NCBI RefSeq assembly: GCF_900109945.1
Contig: NZ_FOBX01000001.1
Coordinates: 1 to 64,000, forward strand
Direction of reading: 5' to 3'
Origin: Bradyrhizobium sp. OK095
GTDB lineage: Bacteria; Pseudomonadota; Alphaproteobacteria; Rhizobiales; Xanthobacteraceae
DNA: 64,000 nucleotides
The notes below the pieces were generated by a model that did not search any database, had not been told where the DNA came from, and saw nothing but the letters and a program-made list of their open reading frames with translations. Position 1 is the stretch's first letter. The number at the start of each line of letters is the position of its first letter. A program made the translations under genes and the position numbers. Positions 7,908 through 16,408 of the stretch are shown here, one piece after another.

Positions 7908-9461
7908 ATGAACCTCGCTCATCATCTCCTGCGGGCCGCCAGGGCTGATGCGTCCGCACCGGCCCTGCTCAAGGGATTGACCCCGGTCGCCAACTACGGC
8001 CGGCTCGCCGCGACGGTGGCTTCGCTGGCGGCGTCGTTGCAGCAACGCTTTGGCCTGGCCAAGGGCGACCGCGTCGCGCTGCTGATGAAGAACGTGCCTG
8101 ATTATGTCGCCTGCCTCTATGCCTGCTGGCACGCCGGGCTGGTCGCCGTTCCCATCAACGCAAAGCTGCACCCGCGCGAGGTCGCGTTCATTCTCGACAA
8201 TTCGGGTGCGGCTATCGTGTTCGTGACCGAAGATATGTCGAGCGTCGCGTCGGAAGCGTTGGCACTTGGCGCGGCCAAGCCGCACATCGTTGAGATCGGC
8301 TCCGCCGAATATCGCGGGTTGGAGAAAGCCGACGGCATCGCAATTGCCGACGTTGCGATCACCGATCCCGCCTGGATCTTCTACACCAGCGGCACCACCG
8401 GCCGCCCCAAGGGCGCGGTGCTCAGCCATCGCAATCTGCTTGCGATGTCGCTGAACTATCTCGCCGAAATCAACCCGGTTGCGCCGGGCGAGGCGCTGCT
8501 GCACGCCGCGCCGATGTCGCACGGCTCTGGCCTCTACATGGTACCGCATGTGCTCGGCATGGGTGCGCAGATTATCCCCGAGAGCGGTCGCTTCGAGCCG
8601 GATGAAATCCTGGAACTGACGGCGAAGCGCGAAGGCATCTCCTTCTTTGCTGCGCCGACGATGGTACGTCGCTTGACCGTCGCGGCGGAAGCCGCGGGCG
8701 CCACCGCACCGGGGTTGAAGACCATCATCTATGGTGGCGGCCCCATGTATGTCGCCGATTGCAAGGCCGCGCTCGCCGTGTTCGGACCGAAGCTGGCGCA
8801 GATATACGGTCAGGGTGAGACGCCGATGACCATCACTTATCTCCCGAGATCCATGCATATCGACGCCGGTCATCCGCGCTATGAGGAGCGCTTGGCCTCG
8901 GTCGGCATCGCGCAGGGCGTTGTGCAGGTGCGCACCGTGGACGAATCGGGGCGGGACGTCGCGCCTGACGAGGTCGGCGAGATCATCGTGCGCGGCGATA
9001 CCGTGATGTCCGGCTATTGGCAGAACCCGGAGGCCACCGCGAACACGCTTCGCGACGGCTGGCTCTATACCGGCGACATGGGCGCATTCGACGCCGATGG
9101 TTTTCTCACGCTGAAGGACCGCTCCAAGGACGTCATCATCTCCGGCGGCACCAACATCTATCCGCGCGAGGTCGAGGAGGTGCTGTTGCGGCACGAGGCC
9201 GTGGCCGAAGTCTCGGTGATCGGCCGGCCGCATCCGGAATGGGGCGAGGAGGTGGTTGCGGTCGTCGTTCCCGTATCGGGCAAGATGGTCACTCGCGACG
9301 AACTCGACCAAATCTGCAACGCCTGGATCGCGCGCTTCAAGCGGCCGAAGCATTATTACGCGACCGGCGAGCTGCCGAAGAACAGCTACGGCAAGATCGT
9401 CAAGACGGAGCTGCGTACGCTGCTCGGCGAGTCCTCCGCGCGCCTTGCGCCGATGGATTGA
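7908..9461 (+). CDS. AMP-forming acyl-CoA synthetase/ligase
   Basis: A 517-residue ANL-superfamily enzyme that adenylates a carboxylic acid and transfers it to CoA. The P-loop reads IFYTSGTTGRPKG, then QIYGQGETPMT and the hinge YTGDMGAFDADGFLTLKDRSKD; the C-terminal KNSYGKIVKTEL carries the adenylation lysine. I start at ATG 7908, 22 bases after the dehydrogenase stop; an earlier in-frame codon lies inside that gene. It is probably the activating step for the acid imported by the TRAP system, in parallel with or instead of the two CoA-transferases. Confidence 0.9.
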   Translation: MNLAHHLLRAARADASAPALLKGLTPVANYGRLAATVASLAASLQQRFGLAKGDRVALLMKNVPDYVACLYACWHAGLVAVPINAKLHPREVAFILDNSGAAIVFVTEDMSSVASEALALGAAKPHIVEIGSAEYRGLEKADGIAIADVAITDPAWIFYTSGTTGRPKGAVLSHRNLLAMSLNYLAEINPVAPGEALLHAAPMSHGSGLYMVPHVLGMGAQIIPESGRFEPDEILELTAKREGISFFAAPTMVRRLTVAAEAAGATAPGLKTIIYGGGPMYVADCKAALAVFGPKLAQIYGQGETPMTITYLPRSMHIDAGHPRYEERLASVGIAQGVVQVRTVDESGRDVAPDEVGEIIVRGDTVMSGYWQNPEATANTLRDGWLYTGDMGAFDADGFLTLKDRSKDVIISGGTNIYPREVEEVLLRHEAVAEVSVIGRPHPEWGEEVVAVVVPVSGKMVTRDELDQICNAWIARFKRPKHYYATGELPKNSYGKIVKTELRTLLGESSARLAPMD

Positions 9462-9468
9462 GGCGGCG

Positions 9469-10716
9469 ATGGACGATCATGCGGCACCGATCGACTTCTC
9501 CGGCCTGATCCGTGAGGGTGATCTCGTCGTGTCTGGGCAGGCGACAGCCGAGCCGATGACGCTGACCGCAGCGCTGATGGCGCAGGCGGCCGATCTGCCG
9601 CCCTTCCGCATGATGGTCGGCCCGATTTTCTCTGACACATTTCCTGCAGGCGGCGCACTCAACGTCTCGTTCCAGAGCTATGGGGTCATCGGCAATGCGC
9701 GGCGGCTCGCAAAGGCCGGGCGGCTCGATGTGATTCCGAGCAATTACAGCGCCTTCTGTGCCGACTTCGCCTCTCGCCGCCATCGGGCGGATGTCGTCGT
9801 GGTGCAATTGGCGGAGTCCGGGGGCCGGCTCAGTGCTAGCCTTTCCAACGACTATGTCATCGACGCCGCGCGCAGCGCACGCCTCGTCATTGCCGAGATC
9901 AATCCGGAGGCGCCTTTTACGTTCGGCGCCGAATGGCCCGAGGACGTACCGATCCATATGCGCGTGCCGGCGCGCCGTCCACCGGTCGAATTGGCTTCAC
10001 CACCGCTTGACGATGTCTCGTGCCGTATCGCCGCCCATGCGGCGGGCCTGATCGCCGACGGCAGCACGCTCCAGTTCGGCGTCGGCCGAATTCCAGACGC
10101 GATCCTCTCCTCGCTGTCCCATGCGCGCAATCTCGGCATCCATTCCGGCCTGATCAACGATGCCGTCGTCGAGCTGATCGAACGCGGCGCGGTGACGAAT
10201 GCGGAGAAGGGGCTTGATCCCGGGATCACTGTCACCAACCAGGTGATCGGCACAAAGCGGCTCTACCGCTTCGTGCATGAGAACAAGGAGGTCTCGGTGC
10301 GGCCGACGTCCTACACGCATGGCCACGGCATACTTGCGCGGATCAACCGGCTGGTGGCGATCAATTCGGCGCTTCAGGTCGGGCTGGACGGCAGCGTGAA
10401 TTCCGAGACGCTGAATGGCGTCGCGATCGGTGCGATCGGCGGCCAGCTCGATTTCGTGCGGGGCGCCAATGCATCGCCCGGGGGAAGAGCGATCATCGCG
10501 CTGCCGGCGACAGCTTCCGACGGGACCAGCCGCATCGTCGCCAATGTCGAGACGGCGACGACGCCCCGCGCCGATGTCGACGCCATCGTCACCGAATGGG
10601 GGATTGCCGAGCTGCGCGGCTGCGGCCTCGCCGAGCGGGCGCGCCGCATGATCGCGATCGCGGCGCCGGAGCACCGCGACGCGCTGTCGGCACAGCTCGG
10701 TGGCCTCTCGCGCTAG
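9469..10716 (+). CDS. Acetyl-CoA hydrolase/transferase family protein (class I CoA-transferase type)
   Basis: A 415-residue protein of the family that includes 4-hydroxybutyrate CoA-transferase, Cat1 and Yersinia RipA (itaconate CoA-transferase). Recognisable segments are GVGRIPDAILSSL (205-217), NLGIHSGLINDAVVELIERG (221-240), NSALQVGLDGSVNSETLNG (299-317) and GAIGGQLDFVRGA (321-333). Relatives often read GIHSEM at the second motif, where the Glu forms the glutamyl-CoA thioester; here it is Gly227. Start ATG 9469 follows the ligase stop by 7 bases. It ends by sharing a CTAG tetranucleotide with the stop of the opposing gene. Activity uncertain. Confidence 0.85.
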   Translation: MDDHAAPIDFSGLIREGDLVVSGQATAEPMTLTAALMAQAADLPPFRMMVGPIFSDTFPAGGALNVSFQSYGVIGNARRLAKAGRLDVIPSNYSAFCADFASRRHRADVVVVQLAESGGRLSASLSNDYVIDAARSARLVIAEINPEAPFTFGAEWPEDVPIHMRVPARRPPVELASPPLDDVSCRIAAHAAGLIADGSTLQFGVGRIPDAILSSLSHARNLGIHSGLINDAVVELIERGAVTNAEKGLDPGITVTNQVIGTKRLYRFVHENKEVSVRPTSYTHGHGILARINRLVAINSALQVGLDGSVNSETLNGVAIGAIGGQLDFVRGANASPGGRAIIALPATASDGTSRIVANVETATTPRADVDAIVTEWGIAELRGCGLAERARRMIAIAAPEHRDALSAQLGGLSR

Positions 10717-11249
10717 TTCATCATCGCCAGCGTCGGGCGCTGGCTCTCGTTGGATCCGATGATCCCGGGGAGATCCGTCGCCTCGCCGGCGATCATGTGC
10801 GACATTCCCCAGAACAAATGTGCAAGGCGGGAGAACACCAGCCGCTCGCGCTCGGCAGGAACGGTGCCATCGGGGATCGTTACGGTTTCCAGGCCGACCA
10901 CTTTCTTGAAGTCGGGCCAGATCGTCATCGACTGCGCGATTACGGAATAGCAGCGCGGATCCTCGTCGCTCTCGTCGGGGGCCGGCGGCAGACCCGGATA
11001 TTGCGTCGACGCGGCGTAGAATTTGTAGGCGCCATAACCAAGCCTGAGCATGAATTTTTCGGGGACGGCGACGTCGGCGGCGAAGGACACCAGCCGTGCC
11101 TCGCTCAGCACGTCCGGTGCGATGGAACTGAGGTCCGCTGCGCGCAGCGCGGAGCAGAAGGCGAGCTCGCGATTGTGCTCGCGGAGCAGATTGGCCAGCG
11201 GCTGCTGCTGTTGCACGGTGTCGGTGAGCAGGATGATGGTCTTGAGCAT
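10713..11249 (-). CDS. Hypothetical protein resembling the formyltransferase fold
   Basis: A 178-residue protein. The stretch LRLGYGAYKFYAASTQYPGLPP resembles the formyltransferase core in which YGAINFHP is followed by YRGLAP, and the following CYSVIAQSMT resembles the next strand. The catalytic Asn-His-Asp set of true formyltransferases is not apparent, so activity is doubtful. It is the last gene of a leftward trio (13 bases after the glycosyltransferase-like gene) beside the flagellar locus, so a role in glycan or flagellin modification is possible. The match is by eye and weak. Confidence 0.5.
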   Translation of the reverse strand: MLKTIILLTDTVQQQQPLANLLREHNRELAFCSALRAADLSSIAPDVLSEARLVSFAADVAVPEKFMLRLGYGAYKFYAASTQYPGLPPAPDESDEDPRCYSVIAQSMTIWPDFKKVVGLETVTIPDGTVPAERERLVFSRLAHLFWGMSHMIAGEATDLPGIIGSNESQRPTLAMMN

Positions 11250-11262
11250 CGTGTGACGTCCC

Positions 11263-12597
11263 TCAGGGAAAGAGATGGCGGGCGGTCATGACTGCGTCGT
11301 CGGTCGCGTGGGCGGCAAAGAAATCGTTGGCGATGCGCTGCCCCGGTGCGATCTCCAGGATGCGGTAGCGTGCCATGGCCGCGGCATCGCGCGCGGCCCC
11401 GACGTCGTCCTGCCAGGCGCAGAGCGACAGCTCGAGCCGGCCATATCCGCCGCAATCGGCCGCATAGGCGCCGGTCACGGCTTCCACGGTCGCGGCGACT
11501 GCGCCCGCGTCACCGGCCGAGACGTCGCGCAGGATCACGGCGATGCCGTTGCCGGTCTCGGCTTTCGAGGTCATCACCATGAAGGCGTCGCGGGCGCCGG
11601 TGCGTCCGGCGCGGCGGGCCGCACGCACGATGCCTGCAAAGGCCGGATCGGGCCCGAGCTCCAGCGTCGTCGTCTGCTGGTCGTGCAGGATTGTCGCGCG
11701 CATCGCACCGAGGTCGCCCTTCAACGCGTGATAGGAGCGCGGCAGCCAGACGGTATCGAGCGGCATCTGCGAGGATGTCAGGCTCCAGGCCTGATCGAGC
11801 AGATAACCCTCCCAGATCGCAGGATAGGACGCGGCAAGCTGTTGCCAGGTACGCAGCAGCCGTTCGGCGCGCTCGGTGCGGCCGACATAGAGCGTGCGGG
11901 CCGACATCTCCCAGCGATTCCACTTGTGGAGCGCGACGTCGCAGCCGAGTAAGGACGGCAGCAATGGCGCCTCGCGCAGCACGGCGCCGGTTTCGACGAA
12001 CAGCAGCGGCTCGCGATATTTGTTCCACATCCGCAGCATGAACTCGGCCTTCTCGAAGCAGAGCAGGCGGTCGCTGAACTCCGTATCGATCGGCTCGATA
12101 TGGCAGGCGAGATCGAACCGCTCGAGCGAGTGCCGGAGCGCGAAGGCGGCGGTTGCGTCGCCGCGGCGCGGATAGCAAGAGACGATCCGCGGGCGCAGGG
12201 CGGATGCGTCAGCCGCGGTGAGGAATTTCGACCAGCCGATGCCGCCCCACCACATCTCGTGCGGGCCGTCCGGGCCGCTAGGGCCGACGGTGCCGAACTC
12301 GGTCAGCTTGGACTTGAGGAAGTCGAAGCCGGGATTCTCGCTTCTGGGAATGACGATGGCGCAGCCGGGCGTGAGCGAGCGGTAGAGCAGCTCGGCTGCC
12401 GCGCCGCTCAGTGGCTCCTTGAGGATGATGACGCCGTTCCGCCGGCGCTCGCTGACATCACCCAGCGTCGGCGCGCCGTACTGGCCGACCAGCCAGACCA
12501 GGCGGTCGCGCTGGGCCCGGCCGAGCCTGACACCGCCCGTTAGCAGCAGCCGATCAAGGTTCTCGTGCGTCTCGTCCGTCAATTCCGTGCCCCTCAC
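11263..12597 (-). CDS. Hypothetical protein with a nucleotide-sugar transferase-like region
   Basis: A 444-residue protein. The middle part (about 170-330) reads like a GT-A-type fold: CYPRRGDATAAFALRHSL, then KAEFMLRMWNKYREPLLFVETGAVL, then WEGYLLDQAW, similar in layout to proteins annotated as nucleotide-diphospho-sugar transferases. No clear DXD metal motif is visible. I prefer GTG 12597 because GAGGGG stands 8 bases upstream; a GTG at 12615 has no ribosome site. It lies 49 bases after the HAD-type gene and 13 bases before the formyltransferase-like gene, so all three are likely co-transcribed. Function not established. Confidence 0.55.
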   Translation of the reverse strand: MRGTELTDETHENLDRLLLTGGVRLGRAQRDRLVWLVGQYGAPTLGDVSERRRNGVIILKEPLSGAAAELLYRSLTPGCAIVIPRSENPGFDFLKSKLTEFGTVGPSGPDGPHEMWWGGIGWSKFLTAADASALRPRIVSCYPRRGDATAAFALRHSLERFDLACHIEPIDTEFSDRLLCFEKAEFMLRMWNKYREPLLFVETGAVLREAPLLPSLLGCDVALHKWNRWEMSARTLYVGRTERAERLLRTWQQLAASYPAIWEGYLLDQAWSLTSSQMPLDTVWLPRSYHALKGDLGAMRATILHDQQTTTLELGPDPAFAGIVRAARRAGRTGARDAFMVMTSKAETGNGIAVILRDVSAGDAGAVAATVEAVTGAYAADCGGYGRLELSLCAWQDDVGAARDAAAMARYRILEIAPGQRIANDFFAAHATDDAVMTARHLFP

Positions 12598-12646
12598 ATC
12601 GCCAGCCCCTCGCACTTGAACGGCCGGGGCGGCACGGTCAGGCGCA

Positions 12647-15055
12647 CTATTTGGGGCTGGAGCCGAGCGGTGTGATCGCGACGGAATAGATCGCGATCTC
12701 CTGCGTCATCGGGCCGACCGGGATCAGCAGGCAGCCGTCGTGGCTCTCGGCGCGATATTGCGCACCGGTCCGCTGCACCCCGGCATAGACCAGGCTTTCG
12801 ATGCCGATGACGTCCTGGCTCTCGGCGGCATCGCGAACATCGTCACCCTTCTGCACCGTGACGCCATGAAGAAGCCCTTCGGGCGCGAATGTTGCCAGCG
12901 GCAGCGCGATCATGCCGATCGCCATGGTTCGGGACAGGGGGATGCGCAGGCGCAACTCGCCGAGACCGGTGCGATGGACGGTCACCGTCTCCAGCGTCGC
13001 ATCGGCGCCTGCACGAAACAATCCGACCTGAACCGGGCCGCACGGCCGTTCCTCAAAGACGTCGGCGGGCAGACGGTTGGCGCCGAACAACACATAGAGA
13101 TAACCGTAGGACGGTGACAGGCCGGCAAAGCTGCCGGCGAGCCACATCGGCGGTGCCGCCGAGGTGCAGGCGGCAGAGAGGCCGCGGGCGGTGATCTGAT
13201 CGCGCACGAATTTTTCGTCGAGCATTGGCGCCAGCGCATCGGTGCCGAGATTGACGTCGTGCTTCAACGGGCCGAGCAGCGCGAGCTCGTCATCGTCGGG
13301 GAGCAGCAGAAGCCGGCCCAGCGTTGCAGCGCACCAGCGGGCGGCGACGTCGGACACGGCATAGGGATCGAGGCCGTGGTCGAGCGCGACGTCGTCTGCG
13401 CTCCGCGCGAAGGCATGCGCGCCGGCCTGGATCTCCGCGGTAAGCACCATTTGCTCCGCGGGACGCGGATTGATCTCGCGCAACACCGCGCCGCCGTCGT
13501 AATCGCGAACCGAACCATCGGACGAGCAGCAGGCCTGCTCCAGCAAGGCCACGTTGCGGATCAGCATGCGCTTGACATGCGGCGTGACCACGAGGTCGGA
13601 GACAAAGCCCTCCGCGCTGTCCTCGTCGGCGATATCGTCGAAGGCGTCGTCGAGTGACATCAGATAGGCGCCGTGGAGACGGATATTGATGCCCTCGCCG
13701 TCGAAGACCCGGCGCAGCGCCTTCTGCACGCTGCCGGAATAGCCGAGATCGGCGAGCACGAGGTCGGTACAATCGTCGAAGCCCGGGATGGCGTGACGGA
13801 GATAGGCGAGCAGCCGCGCCCGCAGGCCCGCGGCGAGCGCGACGATTTCAGCGGGATCCATCAGACCAGGCAGCGCTTCGGCGAGCTCTTCGCCGGCGGC
13901 GATGCCGCCGGGATGGCCGGCAAAGAACGCTGCGACCTTCGGCGGCATGATCTTCACCATGTCGAGAAAGGTCGGCGCGTCGATCTTGAAGACCTTGCTG
14001 AGCAGATCGACCAGCGGCTGCATCGTGTCGGCCGACGCGATCAGGCTGACGCGGCGGTTGATCTCGACATAGGCCGACGACATGCCGTGCAGATCCTGCC
14101 AGATCCGGTACGACAGGAAACCGTCGCGGCCGAGGAAGCCGAGCGCGACCTTCCGGCCGGGTCCTGCGACCGCTTCACAGCGCCTTGCGACGAAGGCGTC
14201 GAATGCCGTCATCACCGGGCCAAGCACCGTGACGCCCAGGTGAAAGGCCGGCGACCTCTCAGCGCTGCGCGCGGCGACCATGCGCCGCAAGGTGCGGGCG
14301 CCGTGGTCGAGCCGGGACGGCGCGCCCGTGCAGATGAGCTCGAATAATGCGGTTTCGCGCTGAAACGTCGATGCGAGCCGGGCAGTCGCCTGCGGATAAT
14401 AGCGCGCGCCAATGCCGTGGCGCTTGGCGCCCTTGATATCGGCCTTGTCATTGTCGCCGACGTGAAAGGAGGCGTCGGCGTCGATGCCCTCGTTGGCGAG
14501 GTATGTCGCGAACAGCGCCTCGCTCTTGCTGCTGCCGTGGTCGCAGGAGGCGTAGAGAAAGTCCCAGGCCAGGCCGGGGCGGCAGGCCCGCAGCAGCCGC
14601 GCCAGCCGGTCGGAATCCCAATAGGTGTCGGAAATGAATCCGACGCGGTGGCCGGCGCGTTTCATGTCCAGATATTGCCGAAGCATGTCGGGATTGGTGC
14701 GGCAAAGCGCGAGCTCGGCGGCGAACTCTGATTCGGCCAGGACGCTCAGGTCGCGGCGCGCAAGACCGAACAGCTTGAACGGAAAACAGGAATAGATCTC
14801 GTCGATATGAACTTCGCTTGTGCCACGCTTCTCCTTCGCGGTCCTGCGCGCCCGCGCTTCGGCCTGAATGCGATGCTGAACGAAACTCGCGGAAACATTC
14901 GGACAAGTTCTTGAAATGCCAGAAAGCTCGTAAGTCCTTTCAAATACGCCATCCGGCGTCGTGCAGGCACGAAGAAGAAATGTATCGAAAACATCGAATG
15001 ACCAAGCAGAAACAATTTCTGCGCGGCGCTCGAGGCCGGCCGTAGCGATCTTCAT
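12647..15055 (-). CDS. Large HAD-superfamily protein (COG5610-like)
   Basis: An 802-residue protein. The first 215 residues form a HAD domain: SFDVFDTFLLR with nucleophile Asp21, GFISDTYWDSD with Ser142, SKSEALF with Lys177 and HVGDNDKADIKGAK with Asp201 and Asp206. Position +2 from the nucleophile is Phe rather than Asp, as in dehalogenase-like members. The remaining 590 residues are of unknown fold and include VALGFLGRDGFLSYRIW and VLADLGYSGSVQKAL. Proteins of this build tend to occur in surface-polysaccharide gene clusters. It is first in the leftward trio, adjacent to the ECF sigma and flagellin genes. Substrate unknown. Confidence 0.75.
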   Translation of the reverse strand: MKIATAGLERRAEIVSAWSFDVFDTFLLRACTTPDGVFERTYELSGISRTCPNVSASFVQHRIQAEARARRTAKEKRGTSEVHIDEIYSCFPFKLFGLARRDLSVLAESEFAAELALCRTNPDMLRQYLDMKRAGHRVGFISDTYWDSDRLARLLRACRPGLAWDFLYASCDHGSSKSEALFATYLANEGIDADASFHVGDNDKADIKGAKRHGIGARYYPQATARLASTFQRETALFELICTGAPSRLDHGARTLRRMVAARSAERSPAFHLGVTVLGPVMTAFDAFVARRCEAVAGPGRKVALGFLGRDGFLSYRIWQDLHGMSSAYVEINRRVSLIASADTMQPLVDLLSKVFKIDAPTFLDMVKIMPPKVAAFFAGHPGGIAAGEELAEALPGLMDPAEIVALAAGLRARLLAYLRHAIPGFDDCTDLVLADLGYSGSVQKALRRVFDGEGINIRLHGAYLMSLDDAFDDIADEDSAEGFVSDLVVTPHVKRMLIRNVALLEQACCSSDGSVRDYDGGAVLREINPRPAEQMVLTAEIQAGAHAFARSADDVALDHGLDPYAVSDVAARWCAATLGRLLLLPDDDELALLGPLKHDVNLGTDALAPMLDEKFVRDQITARGLSAACTSAAPPMWLAGSFAGLSPSYGYLYVLFGANRLPADVFEERPCGPVQVGLFRAGADATLETVTVHRTGLGELRLRIPLSRTMAIGMIALPLATFAPEGLLHGVTVQKGDDVRDAAESQDVIGIESLVYAGVQRTGAQYRAESHDGCLLIPVGPMTQEIAIYSVAITPLGSSPK

Positions 15056-15121
15056 GCTGCAATTCCCCGTCCACCATGACGATTAACGTGCGCGGGCGTG
15101 AGGTCAGGCGCCACAAATGCG

Positions 15122-15212
15122 AAAAAAGTTCACGCGCGATTCAAAAACGCGTTCGTCGCGACTGACAGATTCAAAAAAATCGCTAGGTTCGAAAAAGGTG
15201 ATTCGGAAAAAA
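15122..15212. repeat. Cluster of A-tracts, several in a TTC(R)AAAAA context
   Basis: Five runs of five to seven A on the forward strand are centred near 15124, 15145, 15176, 15194 and 15209. Four are preceded by TTC, TTCG or TTCGG. The first two gaps (about 20 and 31 bases) are close to whole helical turns, the later ones are not. Such tracts in a GC-rich genome suggest intrinsic DNA curvature near the HAD-led operon promoter, or repeated binding sites. Confidence 0.4.
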
Positions 15213-15417
15213 TTGCCGAGTGCAGAAGCGGTCTCGCGTTCATTCACACTCGGAAACAATCGCGTCTTCACGCGCCGCGCGCGTGTCGCACTTGATCACC
15301 TAGTGCCGCGTAATGTCAGCGTTTTCTTCCTACTACATCTGTTCAGGATGGATGATCCGTCATGGCGCGAGACGATGTGATGATTGCAGGTGTGAAGCGC
15401 GAGGCTGTCGCGCAGTC

Positions 15418-15430
15418 GGCAATTATTGCC
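15418..15430. promoter_or_regulatory. Palindrome GGCAATTATTGCC upstream of the ECF sigma gene
   Basis: Perfect 6-base arms GGCAAT and ATTGCC with one central T, about 140 bases before the sigma start. Its size and symmetry suit a dimeric regulator, but no matching regulator is known to me. Confidence 0.3.
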
Positions 15431-15568
15431 CGATGCTCGGCAAAAGATGCCGGCTAACATCTTGAAAAATAACAAAAATTCTTCGCCTGGATTGTTTTGG
15501 CCCCGCGTTCAACGCTTGGAAGCCGTGTGGCATATGCGCCGCCGGCATTGCGGGTTGGAGATTGCGGG

Positions 15569-16267
15569 ATGAGTTACGCTGCTGATGTCATGGCGCCCGC
15601 CGAGGCCGAGATCGCAACGACGGTGCCGATCGAAGCGACCGTGCCGATGATGCCGTCGGCGCCGCTCGCGCCGGACAGCGCGCCTGTTAGCGACGATGTC
15701 GTCTTTGATGAAGACAGCGAACTCCTGGACAGGCTCGCGACCGGCGACGAAGTGGCCTTTCGGCTGCTGGTCGAGCGTCACATCGATCGCGCCTACGCGA
15801 TCGCGCTGCGCATCGTCGGCAATGCAGCGGATGCCGAAGACGTGGTGCAGGACACCATGCTCAAGATCTGGAGCCATCGCGGACGCTGGCAGCACGGCCG
15901 CGCCAAATTCTCGACCTGGCTCTACCGCGTCATCTCCAACCGCTGCATTGACCTCAGGCGCAAGCCGCGCAACGAGAACGTCGAGACGGTGCCGGAAGTC
16001 GCCGACGATCAGCCCGGCGCCGTCGAGATCATCGAGCGCAACGAGCTGAACGGCATGCTGGAGCTCGCGATGCAGCGCCTGCCGGAGCAGCAGCGCATCG
16101 CAGTGATCTTCTCGTACCACGAGAACATGAGCAACGGCGAGATCGCCCTGGTGATGGACACCACGGTGGCCGCGGTCGAGTCGCTGCTCAAGCGCGGCCG
16201 CCAGCAACTCCGGCAGCTGCTGCGCAAGCACGAGCGCGACATCCGCACCGCGTTTACCGATTGCTAA
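15569..16267 (+). CDS. ECF-type RNA polymerase sigma factor
   Basis: A 232-residue group 4 sigma factor. Region 2 spans about 50-115 (LLVERHIDRAYAIALRIVG, then DAEDVVQDTMLKIW) and region 4 about 165-225 (MQRLPEQQRIAVIFSYHE, MSNGEIALVMDTTVAAVESLLKRGRQQL). An unusual acidic, Pro/Ala-rich extension of about 45 residues precedes region 2. Start ATG 15569 has GGAG about ten bases upstream; an in-frame ATG at 15497 would add 24 residues. It lies 141 bases before flagellin and may drive this locus. A small protein of a type linked to such sigmas is encoded at 19612. Confidence 0.9.
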   Translation: MSYAADVMAPAEAEIATTVPIEATVPMMPSAPLAPDSAPVSDDVVFDEDSELLDRLATGDEVAFRLLVERHIDRAYAIALRIVGNAADAEDVVQDTMLKIWSHRGRWQHGRAKFSTWLYRVISNRCIDLRRKPRNENVETVPEVADDQPGAVEIIERNELNGMLELAMQRLPEQQRIAVIFSYHENMSNGEIALVMDTTVAAVESLLKRGRQQLRQLLRKHERDIRTAFTDC

Positions 16268-16284
16268 CCATAAAAATCGCCTCA

Positions 16285-16296
16285 CGAAAATTTTCG
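16285..16296. promoter_or_regulatory. Perfect 12 bp palindrome CGAAAATTTTCG upstream of flagellin
   Basis: It lies 18 bases after the sigma-factor stop and about 112 bases before the flagellin start. Symmetry and A/T core suggest an operator; there is no loop or T-run as in a terminator. No family assignment. Confidence 0.3.
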
Positions 16297-16408
16297 CGCC
16301 TGATCTCCTTGCACTCCGCCGTTTGATCGAACGGACGGGGCTGCGGTCTGCGTCGTCAATCGTCTTCAACGATGCGGCACGCCATGCCCATCAGCACAGG
16401 AGCTTCCA

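Larger units (their letters stand above)
15056..15568. other. 513 bp gene-free region between the HAD-type gene and the ECF sigma gene
   Basis: No convincing gene on either strand; two short forward frames lack ribosome sites and have poor codon bias. The right part is A/T-richer than its surroundings. It contains a run of A-tracts (15122-15212) and a 13-base palindrome (15418-15430), each listed separately. The region must hold the promoters of the leftward HAD-led operon and of the rightward sigma gene, but I cannot assign convincing -35/-10 boxes. Confidence 0.6.

Noticed and set aside
15098..15380. Two short forward frames in the gap before the sigma gene
   Set aside because: No ribosome sites, poor codon bias, overlapping A-tracts; more likely regulatory DNA.
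15418..15430. Sigma54-type promoter reading of GGCAATTATTGCC
   Set aside because: The GG to GC spacing is 8 bases rather than the required 10, so it is treated only as a palindrome.
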